Made by a program: the position numbers and the translations under genes
Shown here: positions 24,635-36,670 of the stretch, piece after piece
How the letters are laid out: every line of letters begins with the position of its first letter
Numbering within the stretch: the stretch's first letter is position 1
Notes under the pieces: generated by a model
Told to the model about the DNA's origin: nothing
Database searches by the model: none
Seen by the model: only the letters and a program-made list of their open reading frames with translations
NCBI GenBank assembly: GCA_015680685.1
Contig: MNCI01022376.1
Span: 16,991 to 80,990, forward strand
Origin: Gnetum montanum
Lineage: Eukaryota; Streptophyta; Gnetopsida; Gnetales; Gnetaceae
Length of the DNA stretch: 64,000 nt
Reading direction: 5' to 3'

Positions 24635-26660
24635 TCTAAGTGCTAGATTAAAAAATTTTATTTGAGTGGATGCATACAAAATGAAAAAATAACAAAAAGA
24701 TTATACAAACATTGAAGATTACAAAATTTGCAAAGGTCTTCAAAAATTCCCTGAAGATGATTCTTCTTATTACTGCTAGTAGTGGTAGACTTATAACCTT
24801 GATTGTTATGTTGATGCTTCTCTGGTTATGTAGAACATTCTTAAAGGATGGATCTAGTAATCATCTGAGCTGTTATCCTATATGTGTTACAATTTGTCCA
24901 TGGGCATATCCTCCTTTGTCCTTCTCTTGGATTCATTTTTATGCCTGGGAAAAGACCTTCTTTCTTAGGCATTTCTTTTAGCATCACCTATAGTTAAAAA
25001 AGGATCAATATTATTTTTTGTAAATTTTTCTTAATAATTAACCCTTTTTGAATCCCTTTGTTTACATTTAAGCACAAGGTAATGATAACATACTATGCCC
25101 AAGGCTATGAGGTAACTAAAATCATCAAGTTGTTCACCTTATTTTGGTCAATTACTATTAGTTACCACAATGTTCAAAATAGGATAGAAAAAATTTTAAG
25201 AATTTCAAAAAATTTCAAAGTAAACATATCTAGCCCCCATGACTAATGAGAATAACTCTGAAAGCACATAAGTTTTTGAACAATTGAAACAAAAGGTGTG
25301 ATTTAGAAGATCGCCAAGAAATATTGATGGATATGGAAATAGAAAAGTAAAAAAAAAAATTAATGAAATGGATGAGAAGTAGTCAAAAAATCATGCATAA
25401 ATTCAAAGAAATTATCACTAATGTTCTAGAAGATGTGAAGGTTAATTCAAAGTCATGATCAACAAGAGTTATGCAAGTGGTTCCTCCCCAAAGTATGTTC
25501 CTACCATAATGCCCTTGCATAACCACTTCTATAGATGTCTGTGAGCACCTAAGAAGTTAAATGTAGACCATGCATTTTTTCCAAATAACACATGACTGCA
25601 TTGGTTGGGATGTTGTAGCATACTACACAAAACCATTACTCTCATAATCACATGTAGTAGTGAGGTGAATAATGGGATAAGAAAGGATTGCAAAGATGGG
25701 GATGCAAGGTGCTTTATCATGTCCACAATCGGCTTTTGTGTCAAGTGTGATTAAAATGACCAACATACCTATCCATCCAAGTTTCAAATCAAGTCCATAC
25801 CATTAATAGTGACCTCACATTGATATGTTCCTTCCTACTAACCATCATGAGTTCACAACCACTACCAAAAACAATTATCACTCCAAAAAGAGAAGAAAAG
25901 AGAAGGAAGGAAGTGCCTTAGTTAGAGGGGCATCTGCAAGAATAGGTAACATGTCTTTCCAGCCCCATATCTAGTGTTTGTAGCCCATTATTGTGTCTAA
26001 GGGGTGTGCTTTGAATTGCCATGATTATTCTTTTTTGTTTTTTGTTCTTTTGTTTTTTTTTTATTTTATATTTTTTAAAATGGAAAGTACACCATGCAAA
26101 TACATAGCTTTCTATTTATTGGTTGATGAAGAAGTGATGATACATTCCTAAAGGAGTCATAAAGCACACAAATGAAGTCAAGAAGAGAACCCAACAAGTT
26201 TCCTTGAGGATACATCCTTTACCATTCCCATTAGTCTTTTCCTCTTTCATCAAGGTACGATAATCATTAATGAATTTTAGTTTCATGAAAGAAGAACCAA
26301 ATTTCTTTCATGACAAAGACCTTTTATTCAAAGAACTAGAGGGATAGATGAGATGGCCTCACTGCTTCACACAATTACTTACCCAATCATCTTAATAACA
26401 TAGCACAAAAACACAACACATAGTATTGACTTTTGCATCATGACTTAGCAATATTATTAATAAAAACATAAAATATAAAGAAAATGATGCAAGAAAAGAG
26501 AAAAGTATAAAGAAGTTAAAAATAACAAAAAAATGAAAAACATATTAAGAATTAGAAAATATTAAAAGAAATGGAAAAATGATAAAAAATTGTAAAAAAA
26601 AAGTGAAAAGAACTTATTAATTCTTGAACTAGGATGGATCATCTCCCACACAACTAAACT
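24635..26660 (-). other. 3' non-coding tail, uninterrupted copy
   Basis: It carries the conserved motif in reverse (25475-25493), an agcccccatgacta segment (25229-25242) and an A/T-rich run at 26450-26620. At 25165-25175 it preserves the unbroken site (tagttaccac) into which the nested element inserted in the sister copy. No coding signal was seen. Confidence 0.7.
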
Positions 26661-26980
26661 TATGGCCACACATCCAAGAGATGGACTGCACAATCCCTTG
26701 GTTATACATGACTTGTTTCCCATCTATCACTATTATTGATTTAATTATTTGCATGGTAGCACATCAAACATTAGTGATAATATCGTTTGAATCATTTGGA
26801 GATGTAACTTCAATTAGAATTAAAGGTATTTTTATTTTAGGGGGTCCAGATGTCTTTGCTTCTTCTTCTTGATTTTCTATTTTAATTCTAGGGCCTTTGT
26901 GTTTAACATCCTCTTCCAGTGTATAATCAAAGTGTAAGATATATGTGTCTAAGTCTTCTATTTGGTTTATTTTCTTAAGT

Positions 26981-27223
26981 CTAGAAACAAATAAGTGGAT
27001 TGGAGGGTTCCATGCATCTTTGAAATAGTTTTATATTCTTATTTCCAAGCCACCGAATGTCTTCTAGTTTAGTAACTACTGTGTAGACTTGGTTCTTCTC
27101 ACACACTTGGTCCTTAACTTTATGGTGGGTTGGTATGGTGGTCATGTTAATATTTTGAACTTCTGACCCAAAATTCCACCCTTTATCATTATTGATGATG
27201 CATGGAGATTTCTGTCTCTCCAT
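26981..27223 (-). other. Unrecognised 80-codon ORF downstream of gag
   Basis: The reading frame starts MERQKSPCIINNDKGWNFG and ends NPLICF. No domain or motif was recognised. It lies between the decayed gag and the tail, where a protease or its remains would be expected, but no D-S-G motif was found. It may be chance or a decayed part of the element. I do not treat it as a gene. Confidence 0.3.
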
Positions 27224-27457
27224 AGTGATAGGTTTATCTTTTATGTCTTGTGTTGGAGTATGATGATTGTTGGCTTTTGTGTATGATCATGAGACATTGT
27301 TCTGGAGAGGAAGGATGTTACACTAGATTGGCCCTATGCTGGTTTTATGTGCTAGTAGGTCTATGAGTTTTGAACTTACATGTGGGTACTATCCTACAAA
27401 AAGGATGTTTTCGAGGTTGTAGTTAAGATTTGCTACCATTATCATTTCCATGTATGT

Positions 27458-29435
27458 TCACAGCATAAGTAGCATTTTTCTATTGATGTTGTGATATCGA
27501 ACCTTCCTATGTTGTTGGTGGTGACATATGGTGGAGGGAAGCATGAGAATATTGAGGATATGACAAAGGGTGAGAGGAATGAGGTGGTGATCCCATATAA
27601 GATATTGTCGGTTGATGATATTTGGGAGAGTGATAGTAGTGATTTGAGGTAGAGGAAGTAGAACTAGTTGGGGAAATAGATTGTAGAACATAATATCCAT
27701 ACAAGTTTGGTTAGTTGTAAGGGTAGCGTTGGTTTGATGATGACCTCCCCCATGATTGTGGGTTTTGCCACTATGGTTTATGATAGTTTTGATGCTCATA
27801 AGAAGTACCATTAGGATAGTATAGTTGGTTGTAGAACTGTCTATAATTACCTTGTGAAAAAGATAATTTCCTAGGCATTTACTTTTGTACAAACTTGGGA
27901 TTCAAAGAAAAAGCCTAATAATCATGCAAATGTAACATAATTGGGTAATAGCCCTTTGGATAGTCATATAGGTAGATGTTACATCCATCATCATCTTTTG
28001 TGATTGAGTCCATAGCCTCTTCACCTATAGTTATTTTTCCTTTTTGTCAATAAGTGTTCCTACCTGTTTCTTGGTTTTTTTTTCCTTTTCTTGTTTTGAC
28101 CACTCTATTCGTCTTGCATTACTTTCTCCTCTACGATTTTATGTAAGTTGTAACTTTATCATTCATCAACTCCCACATCTTATTTAGCCTTGCTTCAAGC
28201 TCATCAATATACTTTTGTATTAGCAAGGTTTCTTGTGAAATCAGCTCATTGAGAGCTACCTCTTTTTCCTCATAATAAATATGGAGCCTTTTTTAAAAAG
28301 TTGGATCCTCATTATATTCTTGGAAATTCTCTCATTTACATAGCTCTCCTTCTTCTTTTGCCACTTGCTTGACTACCTTTTGTATCCGATGGACTTTTAG
28401 TTTTGATAACTAACCTTGGGCATAAATTCTAAGGGTCTTCCTCAGTTGATTATGAAGCCCATCTATGATGTGGAAAAGTTGCTCTTTTTAAGAGAAATCA
28501 TGGTTGGGACATCTATGTAGTAGCAAATAGTATCTATCCAAGGCCACATCCAAGGGTTCATGATTTTCTTGCTTCCACTATTGGATTTATTTTCTCGGGT
28601 TGGACACTCTCGGATAGGTTTGGTATTTTTCATTAAAGAGTTCCAACATTATGGACCACTTATGGATTGGATCTAGTTCCAACAATCTATACCAACTTTT
28701 AGCTTCGTCTACTAGTGTCCTAGGTAAGAGCTTAAGCTTTTTCCACTTGTGTTCAATGTTTTGCAACACATAGACATCATGGAAGGCTTGTAAATGATGT
28801 TGTGGATTAGAATTGTAGCCTCCCCTAAATTTAGGAATGTTGTCCATATCAAGCCATTTAATCTAGCTATCCCTTTGATGCCTTTTAAATATTTGAACTG
28901 CCTCCCAAATTTGTGTTAGGTCCCTAGTACCTAACAAGGGTTCATCTGTACCAAACATGTCATGATGATAATCTATATTTCTATTTGTCTAATTGTGATG
29001 ATCTTGTCCATGCTCATTTTAATGTCTTTGATTTTTCCCTTGGATTCGATTTCTATCTTTATCTTGACTTCATAGTGAAGCTCTATCTCTATACCTACAT
29101 TCATCTTCATTAAAACTAGACGTTCAATAGGAAGAAGAAGATGGAGGATTAGGACAATCACCATGGCTTCTATATCTCCCTCCATTGTCCCTTGATCTAT
29201 CTTTTCTAGGTTTAGAGGAGGTACTAGGCCTTGAGGCCCTCCTTGTTTTAGGAGTTTTTCCATCTTCTCTAGGATTGTTTGTACTAGTTGAATGTAGTCC
29301 TTATGTGTAGTAAGGGTGGAAATGAGCATATGAACCCCCTGCTTGAGGTTGTTCACTCCAATTCTCTTCAATGTAGAACCTATCATTTCTCCTATGAGTT
29401 TTCTCATCATACTTGGTCCTATGTGACAAAAACAT
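27458..29435 (-). pseudogene. Gag, decayed
   Basis: The ATG at 29435 opens a frame whose N-terminus (KTHRRNDRFYIEENWSEQPQ) resembles the HWRTNxLxxNEDWSTQ start of the gag-only group. The Gag domain at about 28430-28860 is well kept (MDNIPKFRGGYNSNPQHHLQ, WKKLKLLPRTLVDEAKSWYR, LLHRCPNHDFS). A knuckle remnant (CDICPYDYPKG or nearby frame) occurs near 27950. The Tyr/Pro/Ser-rich tail (YGYYVLQSISPTSS...) spans about 27500-27704. Stops and shifts are common. Confidence 0.75.
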
Positions 29436-29540
29436 GATTTTAACATGTGTCACATTAAAATATTAATATTTTCTAAAAAAAATTGTTAATCCATTTACAG
29501 CAATTTTTTATGATATAACAAATCTAGATAACTAGCACCA

Positions 29541-29558
29541 TCCTTAGCAATAGTGCCA
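29541..29558 (-). other. tRNA-Asp primer-binding site, decayed
   Basis: Plus-strand tccttagcaatagtgcca matches the tRNA-Asp 3' end at 12 of 18 bases, with all six changes transitions. One base separates it from the LTR. Confidence 0.7.
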
Positions 29559-29559
29559 A

Positions 29560-30539
29560 TGATATGCAATGGGTACCCCCTATGTCCAACCATACAAATT
29601 ATCAATGTTCACATGCAACCTAATCAAATTTCGTGGATGGCACTAGTTTGGCATCCAGATCATTAAGTATTGATCACAGTTCATTATCTTCCCACTTGGG
29701 TTAGTGGTAGCTTTGTCATGTATGGTTTAGTTTAAAGTAAGGCATATGATGGTTGATGTTGTTGCGGCTCTATGCTACTCTTAACAATAATAAAAAAATT
29801 AATTATTTAATCTAATTAAGAATGATAAGATAAATGCTAAACTAGCCTATGACTGGTGAGTGTTTATTCCCAGTTTGTTGTACACATCCCAAACTCACGT
29901 ATCCACTACTGGGATTACCAAGCATTATGCTACAAGGTGAACCAAGCAATGATGCTACTGGGGTTACAAAGCGAATATGTGTTTAGGCTCAAAACTGGTT
30001 GCACTCATTCTACCAATTCATTAATATGAATGAAAACGTAAATATTAACTAAGTACATGGAATATAAATTGCATTAAAAGTAAATTTAATCTAAGTCAAA
30101 GTGTTGTGATGAATAAGAACCAATCTCAATCTTATTGTTGCTCATGGAATGTGTCTAAGTACATTTTCACTCGAATAAGACATCCTACAACTGACTTAGA
30201 TCTACACTGCATGCACTCACTAACTATTCTCTAAGACTATGAGACAAAACTACAAGGGTTTGGCTACTCTATTGACAAAAGATGTCAAATATGCAGTAGA
30301 AGAATGCATATTTATAGGTGGAGGTAGACACTACATTGATGCATCATCCCATGTGTCGATGGGATCACATTGACAGGTACACATTGATGGATACATGTCA
30401 ATGCAACTATGATATCATAAATGCAATGTAGCATCTACGATGTAGCAGCCAAAGGTGCATTGATAGGGATACAACAATGTAGATGTGATGTAGCATCTAG
30501 GACATCGCATCTATGATATCTCAGTCAACTAATGCTTCA
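29560..30539 (-). repeat. 5' LTR with ATTGATGG / GATGTAGCATC words in U3
   Basis: The left edge tgatatgcaatgggtacccc matches other LTR ends. The shared motifs are at 29915-29975 and the minus-strand TATA (tatttataggt) at 30309-30319. The U3 (30325-30520) is filled with repeated cattgatg, catcgatggg-like and gatgtagcatctaggac words instead of CGATATCG. The right edge (gcttca, 30539) is approximate. Confidence 0.75.
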
Positions 30540-30777
30540 TTAGTAGGGTAGTAGAAGATAATGATAATGACTAATAGCATGGTAGAGATCGTCATACTCC
30601 TAGGCCAAAGTAAAGAAATTGATCAAAGTATGTTATTAACTATCATAAGCAGACATGAAATCCTTCTTCCTATCTCTCTCTTAAAAAATTTTAAATTTTT
30701 TTCTCTCCTTATTTTGTGCAAGAAAACTTGCAATATTTTCTAACGATTTTTCTCATTTTAAACCCATTGTTACTATT

Positions 30778-30780
<3 letters not shown>

Positions 30781-30830
<50 letters not shown>
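30781..30830. repeat. (CT)n microsatellite
   Basis: About 24 CT units just upstream of the pol relic. It produces a spurious Leu-Ser repeat ORF. Confidence 0.95.
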
Positions 30831-30834
<4 letters not shown>

Positions 30835-30839
30835 CTTTA

Positions 30840-32563
30840 TAGGCCATGGATCCCAACTTCATCATTTGTATGAACAACTCACGTTGGATGAGCCCCATGG
30901 CTAAATCTCTAAGCCTATTAATGAGGATTTGATTGATTTTTCAACCCTTGACCCCTTAGATTCTATCATCTCATCCCTTGATATTATCGAGGAAGATTTA
31001 ATCCCTCAAACTATCCTTCCATTCTTGGATCAAAAATCCATTCTGACTAATGATCCATTACTAAAGTTCACTATAACAAATTATCAAAATGAGGAAAGAC
31101 CTTATAGCTAACAATAAGCTTACCCAACAATATTGAGCAATCCATTCTAGAAACTCTTAAAAAACATTTATCACCTTTGCATAGGGGTATAATGGCATGC
31201 CTGGCTTGGATCCTATTCTTGCTCAATCTAACATCCTACTTGAGGAAGGTTCCAAATCCATTAAGTAAAAAGCCCAAAAAATCAAACCTAATCTAGGCTT
31301 ATCCATGAGAGATAAGATCACCAAACTCTAAAATACTAGATTTATATACCCTACATTACTTTGATTGAATATACAACATGGTGGTTGTTTCTAAGAAAAA
31401 TGGAGCTATTAGAATCTGTATCGATTTTCATGACCTTAACAAAGTAACATTGAAAGATGATCTTTTGCTACCCAACATTGACCAACTCATGGGCACAATG
31501 AAAGGTCATGCTACTTAGTTTCATGGATGGTTTTTTTGGCTACAAACAAATTCAAATTAATCCCAATCATCAATGCTTTTCCACTTTCATGATTCCATGA
31601 GGAACCTTTTGTTACAAAAAAATGTCTTTTGGACTTAAGAATGCTAGAGCAACATACCAATGGGTCATAACCTTCATCTTTAATGAGATGATGTTTAAAA
31701 CCATCAAAAATTATATGGATGATCTAATAGTCAAGTCTACAATCACAACTAATCATCCCACCAACTAGGCCTAGTGTTAACTCATTACAATAAAATAACC
31801 TTCACTTAAACCCCAAGAAGTGTGAATTTTGGCATGAAACAAGCAACATGTTAGGATTTCTAGTTTTAACTACTGGTATAGTAGTAGATTTTGACAAAGT
31901 CAAAGCAACCATGAAACTTCCACTACCTAATCATCTTAAGGACATGTGTATTCTGAAAGGTAGAGTCTAATCCATCCATCATTTCATATGCAATCTAACT
32001 AACCAATTTCATCCCTTTTCTCATCTTCTCAAGAAATCTACAACTTTCAACTAGGACTTGAAGTGTCAAGAGGCTTTCAATGCAATCAAGCATATCCTTA
32101 AAAATATTTCCATTTTTCATACTCCTCAATTTGATTTTCCTTGTTATCTCTATCCTTCTATGTCTAATCACTCTATTGCAATCATGCTTTTCCAATGACA
32201 TGAAGATGGTGCTAATCTCCCTATCTATTGCATCTCTCATCTCTTCTCCAATTTCGAAACATGTTACAATGACAGAGAAAAATATTGCTTAGCCTTGTTT
32301 TTTTACTTAAAAAAGGAGTCATTGCCTATTTGGGACAAAGGTCCATATCATTTCCTAAGACAATGTTTTTTGATCTATTACCATAAACCCATATGATAAC
32401 AACTACATGGAAAAATGGAAGACTCTCTTAATCAAATTTAACTTATCCTACCTTGCCCAACACTTGATTAAGGGACAAGCCATCATGGATCTACTTCAGT
32501 TCCATTCTCTAAACCATTTGCTCTAATCATCAAACCTTACCCCAAGGAATCAATTAAGGAAGA
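30840..32563 (+). pseudogene. Ty3/gypsy reverse transcriptase-RNase H fragment
   Basis: Plus-strand pol relic with frame changes. The pre-RT linker has GMPGLDPILAQ at about 31198, the usual MPGLDP motif of Tat/Athila-like pols. RT fingers follow: VVVSKKNGAIRICIDFHDLN at 31380-31440, then TLKDDLLLPNIDQL. The palm has FMDGFFGYKQIQIN and the catalytic YMDDLIVKS at about 31711-31737, with both Asp residues of the Y-x-D-D box kept. After NPKKCEFWHETS comes an RNase H region (FETCYNDREKYCLALFFYL, about 32240-32310). It is cut by the LTR that starts at 32564. RT/RNase H copies RNA into DNA and removes the template. Stops make this copy inactive. It is the only RT in the window. Confidence 0.88.
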
Positions 32564-33415
32564 TGATAAATCACTCAATGGACTACATTAATGTAGCCTC
32601 AATGATGCATCCTTGTTGATACATGGTTAGGTTCATTGACACAATGTCTATCTTTACCTATATAAAGGCATGTACCCACTGCATTTATGGTACATTAAGT
32701 CCATAGCATAGTGGAGCTCTTGTAATTTTCTTATCCTAGAGTTAGAATATTTTCTAAGTGCCTGCACTAGGATTCCAAGGATTATATAGTTCTTTATTTG
32801 AGCATCTTGTACCTAAACACATTGATGTGACTAATAATAAAGACAAGATTCTTGGCATTTCTTACAGCACTTGGAATAGATTAATGTTCCCTTTCATGAA
32901 TTTATTTACTTATGCATTTTTACATTAATGTTTTTGATTAATTAATACAACTAATAATGAATGCATAAGTATGACCACTTCGAACATGTCGCCTAATACT
33001 TGGTAATCCTTGTAGTGGCTATTTGGTACACATAGTACTAGGCACTTGGTAACCCAGTAGCATTAATGCAAGTTTAGGATGTGAACGGAAAGTGGGATCG
33101 GATGCTTATGTTAGGATAGTTGGATTAGGATACTAGATAGTTAAATAGTTAATCATTAATTAATTCCCTCTTTATTCCAAACTTAGACTAAATAAAATAA
33201 AATATAAAATCAACAAGGATCATGCACCTTGGCTTACACTTAACAATACACTTACACTTACACAAGTAAAGCCAAGAAGACAATGATCACATCTCTAAGT
33301 CACTACCTTTGCCTATTGTGCATTCAGGAGCTAAAGTCCACATAATTCAACTAGATTGCTAGTGCAATGCTTGTGATTCATAAGGTTGGGCGTAGGGACT
33401 ACTTGTTGCTCATCA
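32564..33415 (+). repeat. 5' LTR
   Basis: Starts TGATAAATCA and ends TTGCTCATCA. TATA box (cctatataaagg) at 32658-32669. The shared motifs acttggtaatcc and acttggtaacccag lie at 32998-33060. It interrupts the pol relic on its left. Confidence 0.8.
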
Positions 33416-33416
33416 T

Positions 33417-33434
33417 TGGCACTGTTACTGGGAA
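33417..33434 (+). other. tRNA-Asp primer-binding site, decayed
   Basis: TGGCACTGTTACTGGGAA matches TGGCGCCGTTGCCGGGGA at 13 of 18 bases. All five differences are C-to-T or G-to-A. Confidence 0.8.
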
Positions 33435-33568
33435 TTTTAGTTAGCTAAATATGCTACATAAAAAATATTATGAAGTTATCTAAGGATGTTGTAAAAGAAC
33501 ACTTAGAGCAAAATCATTTAAAAAACATAATATTACTAAATGCATACTACTTTTGAGAATTCACTAAT

Positions 33569-34689
33569 ATGGTTTCTTCTTGTAAGGAGGATTCTCCAAC
33601 ATCATTGTAAGAGGATCCACTCAAAGGAAAAAAGAGTAAAAGATGAAAGTGCCCCAATAGTTCGAAGTTATCTACACTCATCCTAGTGCTTACACTCTAG
33701 ATTTCACCTTCATCCTACAACAAGATGAGCAACTACGATGAAGGAACATGGAGGATAACATTGTTTTACCTCCCAACCGATCTATTCTCGCAAATCTATT
33801 GAATAATCTCATTAAGTTGGGCATTGCTAGACATAAGGAAAAGTACAAGGTTCAAGACCATGCCTATGGGTATTATCATCCCATAGAGGCTTCAAAAGGC
33901 AAAACATTTCTTAACCACTTGTTCCTACAAATCCACAAAGAAGGCAAGGACTTCTTTTTCAAGCATCTCCTAATACACAAATCATGCCCCTCTCTTTGAT
34001 GGGGAGACTATTAACCAATTGTTGCAGTCAACTATGAACAACCCTGGTGATGGGAAGAACAAGTCTCAAGATTAGGGGATTTCGAAAGATGATATTCACA
34101 ACCATTCATCTAGAGGTAGGAATAATGACAAGTACCAAGAGAAAGATAAACATGGTGATCAGGGTAAGGATTGAAGAAGAGGAGGTGGTAGGTACCATTT
34201 AGGTGTTGATTCTCCTTCCTCTTCACCTTTATCATCATCATCCTCATCATGTTCCTCCTCCAACTCTGTTAGGAGAAGTAAAGGCCAAGACCATGGAAAA
34301 ATCAACAAAGATCAGGATAGAGACAATCATAGGTTCTACAAGGACAATAGGAACTAGGGGCATGAGTAGCAACATGGGGATAAATATCATAGAGAATGAA
34401 GGCATAGCAGGACTCATCATAAGCATCATCGCCATGATAAGGGTCACAGAAATTGTCATGACTATGATGAGCTCCAACTACATACTAGAAACATGGTAAA
34501 TATTTCCAAGGTTGTTAGAATTCCCACCAAGTACTTGAAGGATAGCTGCATTAAATGGTGAGATATGAACAATATTCATAAGTTTGAAGGAGGATATAAT
34601 TCAAATCCACAAAATCATTTACAAGCCTTCCATGATGTCTGTGCCTTGCCAAATGTAGAAAATGAATGGTAAAAGTTGAAATTCTCACA
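33569..34689 (+). pseudogene. Gag N-terminal half, decayed
   Basis: The ATG at 33569 aligns with the gag-protease group start. Recognisable parts are THPSAYTLDFTFILQQDEQLR and NMEDNIVLPPNRSIL, then an Arg/His/Ser-rich linker and the first part of the Gag domain (NNIHKFEGGYNSNPQNHLQA, FHDVCALPNVENEW-KLK at about 34567-34689). There the frame stops, and the domain continues on the other strand. Confidence 0.75.
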
Positions 34690-35125
34690 AAAATGGATCT
34701 CCCTCTTGTAGATGGTTGGGTCTTTGATGTATTCTTTTGTACTTTCTTACTTTTTTTTCTCTCCTTCCTCTTTGACCATTTACTCAATGAGCCTTTGAAT
34801 CTGATGGACCCTTAGCTTAGAAATCCTCCCTTGAGCATAGACCCCAAGGGTTCTTCTTATTTCATTTCTAAGCCCATCTATGATATGGTGTAGCTGATCC
34901 TTTGAGACTATCTATGGCTTGGACATTGATGTAACAAAGAATAGTACATTCCCATGGTCACATCCAAGGAATCATGAGTATCTTGTTTCCAACCTTGGAT
35001 TTGCCTCCTCAAATTGGAAACTTTGAAATATGCTTGATATTTTTCATTGAACATTTCTAGCATTGTACTTCATCATCGAATGAATTCCAATTCTAATGAC
35101 CAATACCAATTTTTTACTAGAAGAG
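34690..35125 (-). pseudogene. Inverted segment of the same gag
   Basis: Reading the minus strand from about 35120 to 34700 gives the missing middle of the Gag domain in order: NWYWSLELEFIR, STMLEMFNEKYQAYFKVSNL, RRQIQGWKQDTHDSLDV, then GLEMK and SKWSKRKERKKSKKVQKNTSK. This is exactly what should follow the plus-strand part that ends at 34689, so the block has been flipped in place. Confidence 0.75.
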
Positions 35126-35469
35126 ATAACCTTCCATCTATCCAATCAAGAAGTAATTGAAGATGAACATCACATATTTCTCTGATGTCCTATTTTAGAG
35201 CATTGTCACCACAAATAGCATATTGCAACTAAAGCTTAAAAGACTTATTTGATCTAGTATCAAGAAAGATTGGTAGCTTAATTAATGAAATATTTGCTAC
35301 ACTACGAGTCTTTAAGGGCATAGTAAAAAAAAATTTCAATTCCAATTTCAGTTTCACATATAATGATAGTCAACCCAATTTTGAATTTGTTTGCTCTTTG
35401 GCTTGCCATCAACTACATACGATCAAAGTGAGTGAATTTGAACAATTTCGAGGACAAGTTTTCATTTAG

Positions 35470-35480
35470 TCATGGGGGTA
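35470..35480 (+). other. Polypurine tract
   Basis: tcatgggggta lies immediately before the 3' LTR start TGATAAG. The same string, in reverse, flanks the 3' LTRs at 44592, 46156 and 50698. This is the expected primer for plus-strand DNA synthesis. Confidence 0.75.
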
Positions 35481-36410
35481 TGATAAGCATCAAAGTATTG
35501 CATCGATGGGCCCCCATTGACACGACCTTGTCGATAGGCCCCCATCGATGGGGCCACGTCGACGTACCATTTGCTACATCTATAAGGCCTCATCGATGCA
35601 GTACTATAGTAAAAACTATAGATATGAGCTCACAGCTGTGTTTATGAGAATTCAAGTCATGGTACTAGCCAAAGTCTTGCAATTTTTACATTCAAAAGTT
35701 AGAATATTTTCCCATGTGCCCACAGTAAGAGTCATTGAGTGTATGAATCTTTATTCTATCATTGTTGTACCTGAACCACACTAGTGTGTACAACAAGAAA
35801 GACAACCTTCTTGATAAGCTTTGTAGCATTCTAGATAGTTTAAATGTTTTATTCATGCATTTAATGTTTTCAGTTATTTATTTAATGTTTCTCAGTAATT
35901 AAGCCAATTAAGTGATAAAGTAAGATAAGCTAACTAGATTAAATACATAAGTATGACCACTTCAAGCGTAAACACATATTCTCTTGGTAATTCTAGCAAT
36001 GCTATTACTTGGTGTGCCTAGTAGCGTAGCACTTGGTAACCCAGCAATGGATATGTGGGTTCATGACATGTATGGAAAGTGGAATCGAATGCTTATGTTA
36101 GGACTAGTTAAAGATTATTAGTTAGTTAAATTTAATTAGCTCTCAATTTATTTCATCTCTCTACTCTAAGCACCAAAGAACATAAAACTTAAAACAATAA
36201 AAATCATATGCCTCGATTACACTTAACCATACCATGTGCATCACACATGTAATTGGAAAGACAACAAATGACTTTAAGGCAAGTTTCACTTCCTAGAGGA
36301 TTAGTGCACTGGAAACTATAGAGTTCATAGAATTCGACCACATCACGTGTGAACACTTTGTGATTTGTATGGTTGGGTGTAGAGGTACCTTCCACTGCTC
36401 ATGCTCATCA
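35481..36410 (+). repeat. 3' LTR with ATCGATGGGCCCC words in U3
   Basis: Starts TGATAAGC and ends ATGCTCATCA. The U3 (35496-35600) carries repeated catcgatgggcccccatt-type words and gtcgataggccc, close upstream of the TATA (ctataagg, 35580-35587). The shared motifs cttggtaattc and acttggtaacccag are at 35985-36040. The next base is host DNA leading to the ankyrin gene. Confidence 0.8.
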
Positions 36411-36670
36411 GTAAGCATGAAATGGAAGTTAGGCCATGTATGCTAAAGCTTCAACCTTTATGCCAAGTTTAACCTACACAAGTGGGAACCTAAATTTTAA
36501 CTAGCTTCACAAGTTTAATGCAAGTCCACGTGTGGTAACTAACGAATTTGTACAATGATTGATGCTAGGTTGCCAAGTTTAATGCTAGGTAACTACTAGA
36601 GATACTAACGACAGATGAAAAGGGCATATTTTGTCGTGGCGTCACATAGAGAGGTCGTGGGTAAAGAGCC

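Larger units (their letters stand above)
24635..30539 (-). mobile_element. Athila-like gag element, 3' LTR lost
   Basis: Reads leftward: 5' LTR (29560-30539), tRNA-Asp site, gag (27458-29435), an unassigned stretch, and then a tail (24635-26660). The tail aligns with 44700-45274 plus 61066-61950, a copy split by the nested insertion. The left end is cut at about 24635 against a plus-strand element. Confidence 0.75.
32564..36410 (+). mobile_element. Short Athila-like element with rearranged gag
   Basis: Two LTRs in the same orientation with a tRNA-Asp site after the first and a PPT (catgggggta) before the second; the internal region is only about 2 kb. The flanking 5-mers (gaaga left, gtaag right) do not match and the LTRs are very different. 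The left LTR and right LTR may therefore come from different insertions joined by recombination. No protease or pol was found inside. Confidence 0.7.

Noticed and set aside
30716-30904. Leu-Ser repeat protein
   Set aside because: It is translation of a (CT)n microsatellite.
34551-34787. Separate minus-strand basic protein gene
   Set aside because: Its C-terminal part belongs to the normal plus-strand gag and its N-terminal part is the inverted gag block, so it is a product of the inversion junction.
32564-36410. Simple full-length element with target duplication
   Set aside because: The flanking 5-mers differ (gaaga and gtaag) and the two LTRs have different U3 arrays, so a single clean insertion is not supported.
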